NCBI GenBank assembly: GCA_023301565.1 | Contig: JALZUO010000066.1 | Location: forward strand, 39,373 to 103,372 | Direction: 5' to 3' | Origin: Oligoflexales bacterium | Lineage (GTDB): Bacteria; Bdellovibrionota_B; Oligoflexia; Oligoflexales; JALZUQ01 | DNA length: 64,000 nt | Part shown: positions 61,607 through 64,000 of the stretch, piece after piece | How positions within the stretch are numbered: position 1 is the first letter of the stretch | How the letters are laid out: the number at the start of each line of letters is the position of its first letter | Notes under the pieces: generated by a model | The model's input: the letters and a program-made list of their open reading frames with translations, nothing else | What the model was told of the DNA's origin: nothing | Databases searched by the model: none | Position numbers and translations under genes: made by a program

Positions 61607-61702
61607 ATGTAAGTTCTACTTATTTTTGAAGAAGGACGGCCGCACAGAAAGTCTTAACTTGTTTAAGACGAGTAATTGTGAGCAAGGTTAAACAAAATCT
61701 AT

Positions 61703-61742
61703 GATTCGAACACATGTTTACTATTCAGCTTTGAAGGAGCTC
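61703..61742 (+). promoter_or_regulatory. Right arm of the 16S processing stem
   Basis: The reverse complement of this segment matches the leader arm at 59777-59817, including CTGAATAGTAAACA exactly. It lies about 105 nt after the 16S 3' end. Confidence 0.8.
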
Positions 61743-61787
61743 GCCGGCTCTCTTTGCTTTGGCAAAGATATCTCCGGCTAGTTTTTT

Positions 61788-61802
61788 CAAGCTCTTTGAC
61801 AA
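61788..61802 (+). promoter_or_regulatory. Spacer boxA element
   Basis: CAAGCTCTTTGACAA matches the boxA pattern in the spacer, as in other rRNA operons where a second boxA precedes 23S to maintain Nus-dependent antitermination. Confidence 0.65.
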
Positions 61803-61991
61803 CAAAATATAAATGCAATTCGTTAGATGATGACTTTTTTTGTGAGAGTCATCTAGTAAACTAACGAAATCAAATTTTTAGTAGATTGCAACACTGAAAA
61901 GTGTTTCAAATTCGAATTCCAATCACACAAAATCTGTGAAGAAAAAATTTAACCTCACAGCAAACATGTTTTGCAGTGAGAGTTAGTGGGA

Positions 61992-64000
<2,009 letters not shown>

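Overview
The window is about 64 kb of a moderately AT-rich, gene-dense bacterial chromosome with a Gram-negative cell plan: many lipoproteins, outer-membrane barrels, RseP, Dsb/Tlp-type periplasmic thiol proteins and a LolB-like lipoprotein. A CarD/CdnL regulator, the CsrA-FliW flagellar regulatory pair, an S41 protease with PDZ, many exported proteins of unknown function and the 16S sequence are compatible with a Bdellovibrionota/Oligoflexia-type or deltaproteobacterial-grade organism. That placement is inference. I saw no phage, insertion sequence, integrase, CRISPR array or tRNA gene.

Layout. 0-5.7 kb: the tail of an FAD oxidoreductase, a divergent AroE, an unknown exported protein, a secreted M14 carboxypeptidase and QueG. 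5.7-10.2 kb: a minus-strand operon of a GcvT-like folate aminomethyltransferase and two CrtI/PYROXD2-like FAD oxidoreductases. 10.4-17.5 kb: an extracytoplasmic redox neighbourhood. It has a DUF4197 lipoprotein, a lipoprotein with two CxxC thioredoxin-like domains, a TlpA-like thioredoxin, a DUF4266 lipoprotein and a DUF3570-type barrel, then a DUF2797 protein, a cupredoxin-like lipoprotein, oligoribonuclease and a DsbA-like protein. 17.5-23.2 kb: a PilZ protein, a NamZ-like (DUF1343) enzyme, a TPR protein and an S41 protease. 23.4-26.4 kb: rpsO-pnp-dut on the minus strand, with a large hairpin in the rpsO-pnp gap. 26.5-28.4 kb: carD, csrA and fliW. 29.3-34.3 kb: rimO, rho, prfA and prmC. 34.4-39.8 kb: a disturbed region with an amidase gene carrying two lesions, a large unknown lipoprotein and two opposed partial genes meeting near 39.36 kb. 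39.8-56.4 kb: housekeeping genes for envelope and translation (an RsmI-like methylase, uppS-cdsA-rseP-tsaB-asd, truA, murG, a PabA/TrpG-like amidotransferase, gltX, plsC) mixed with unknown envelope proteins. 56.4-59.3 kb: a SWIM-SNF2 helicase. 59.5-64 kb: the start of an rRNA operon, with promoter, leader, 16S, a tRNA-less spacer and a 3'-truncated 23S.

The most system-like candidates are the 11.4-14.4 kb periplasmic redox operon and the GcvT plus double FAD-oxidoreductase operon. The clearest genome-dynamics signals are the twice-broken amidase and the head-to-head truncation near 39.36 kb. Starts were chosen from Shine-Dalgarno spacing, signal peptides and stop-start overlaps. All family names come from reading motifs by eye, with no database search.
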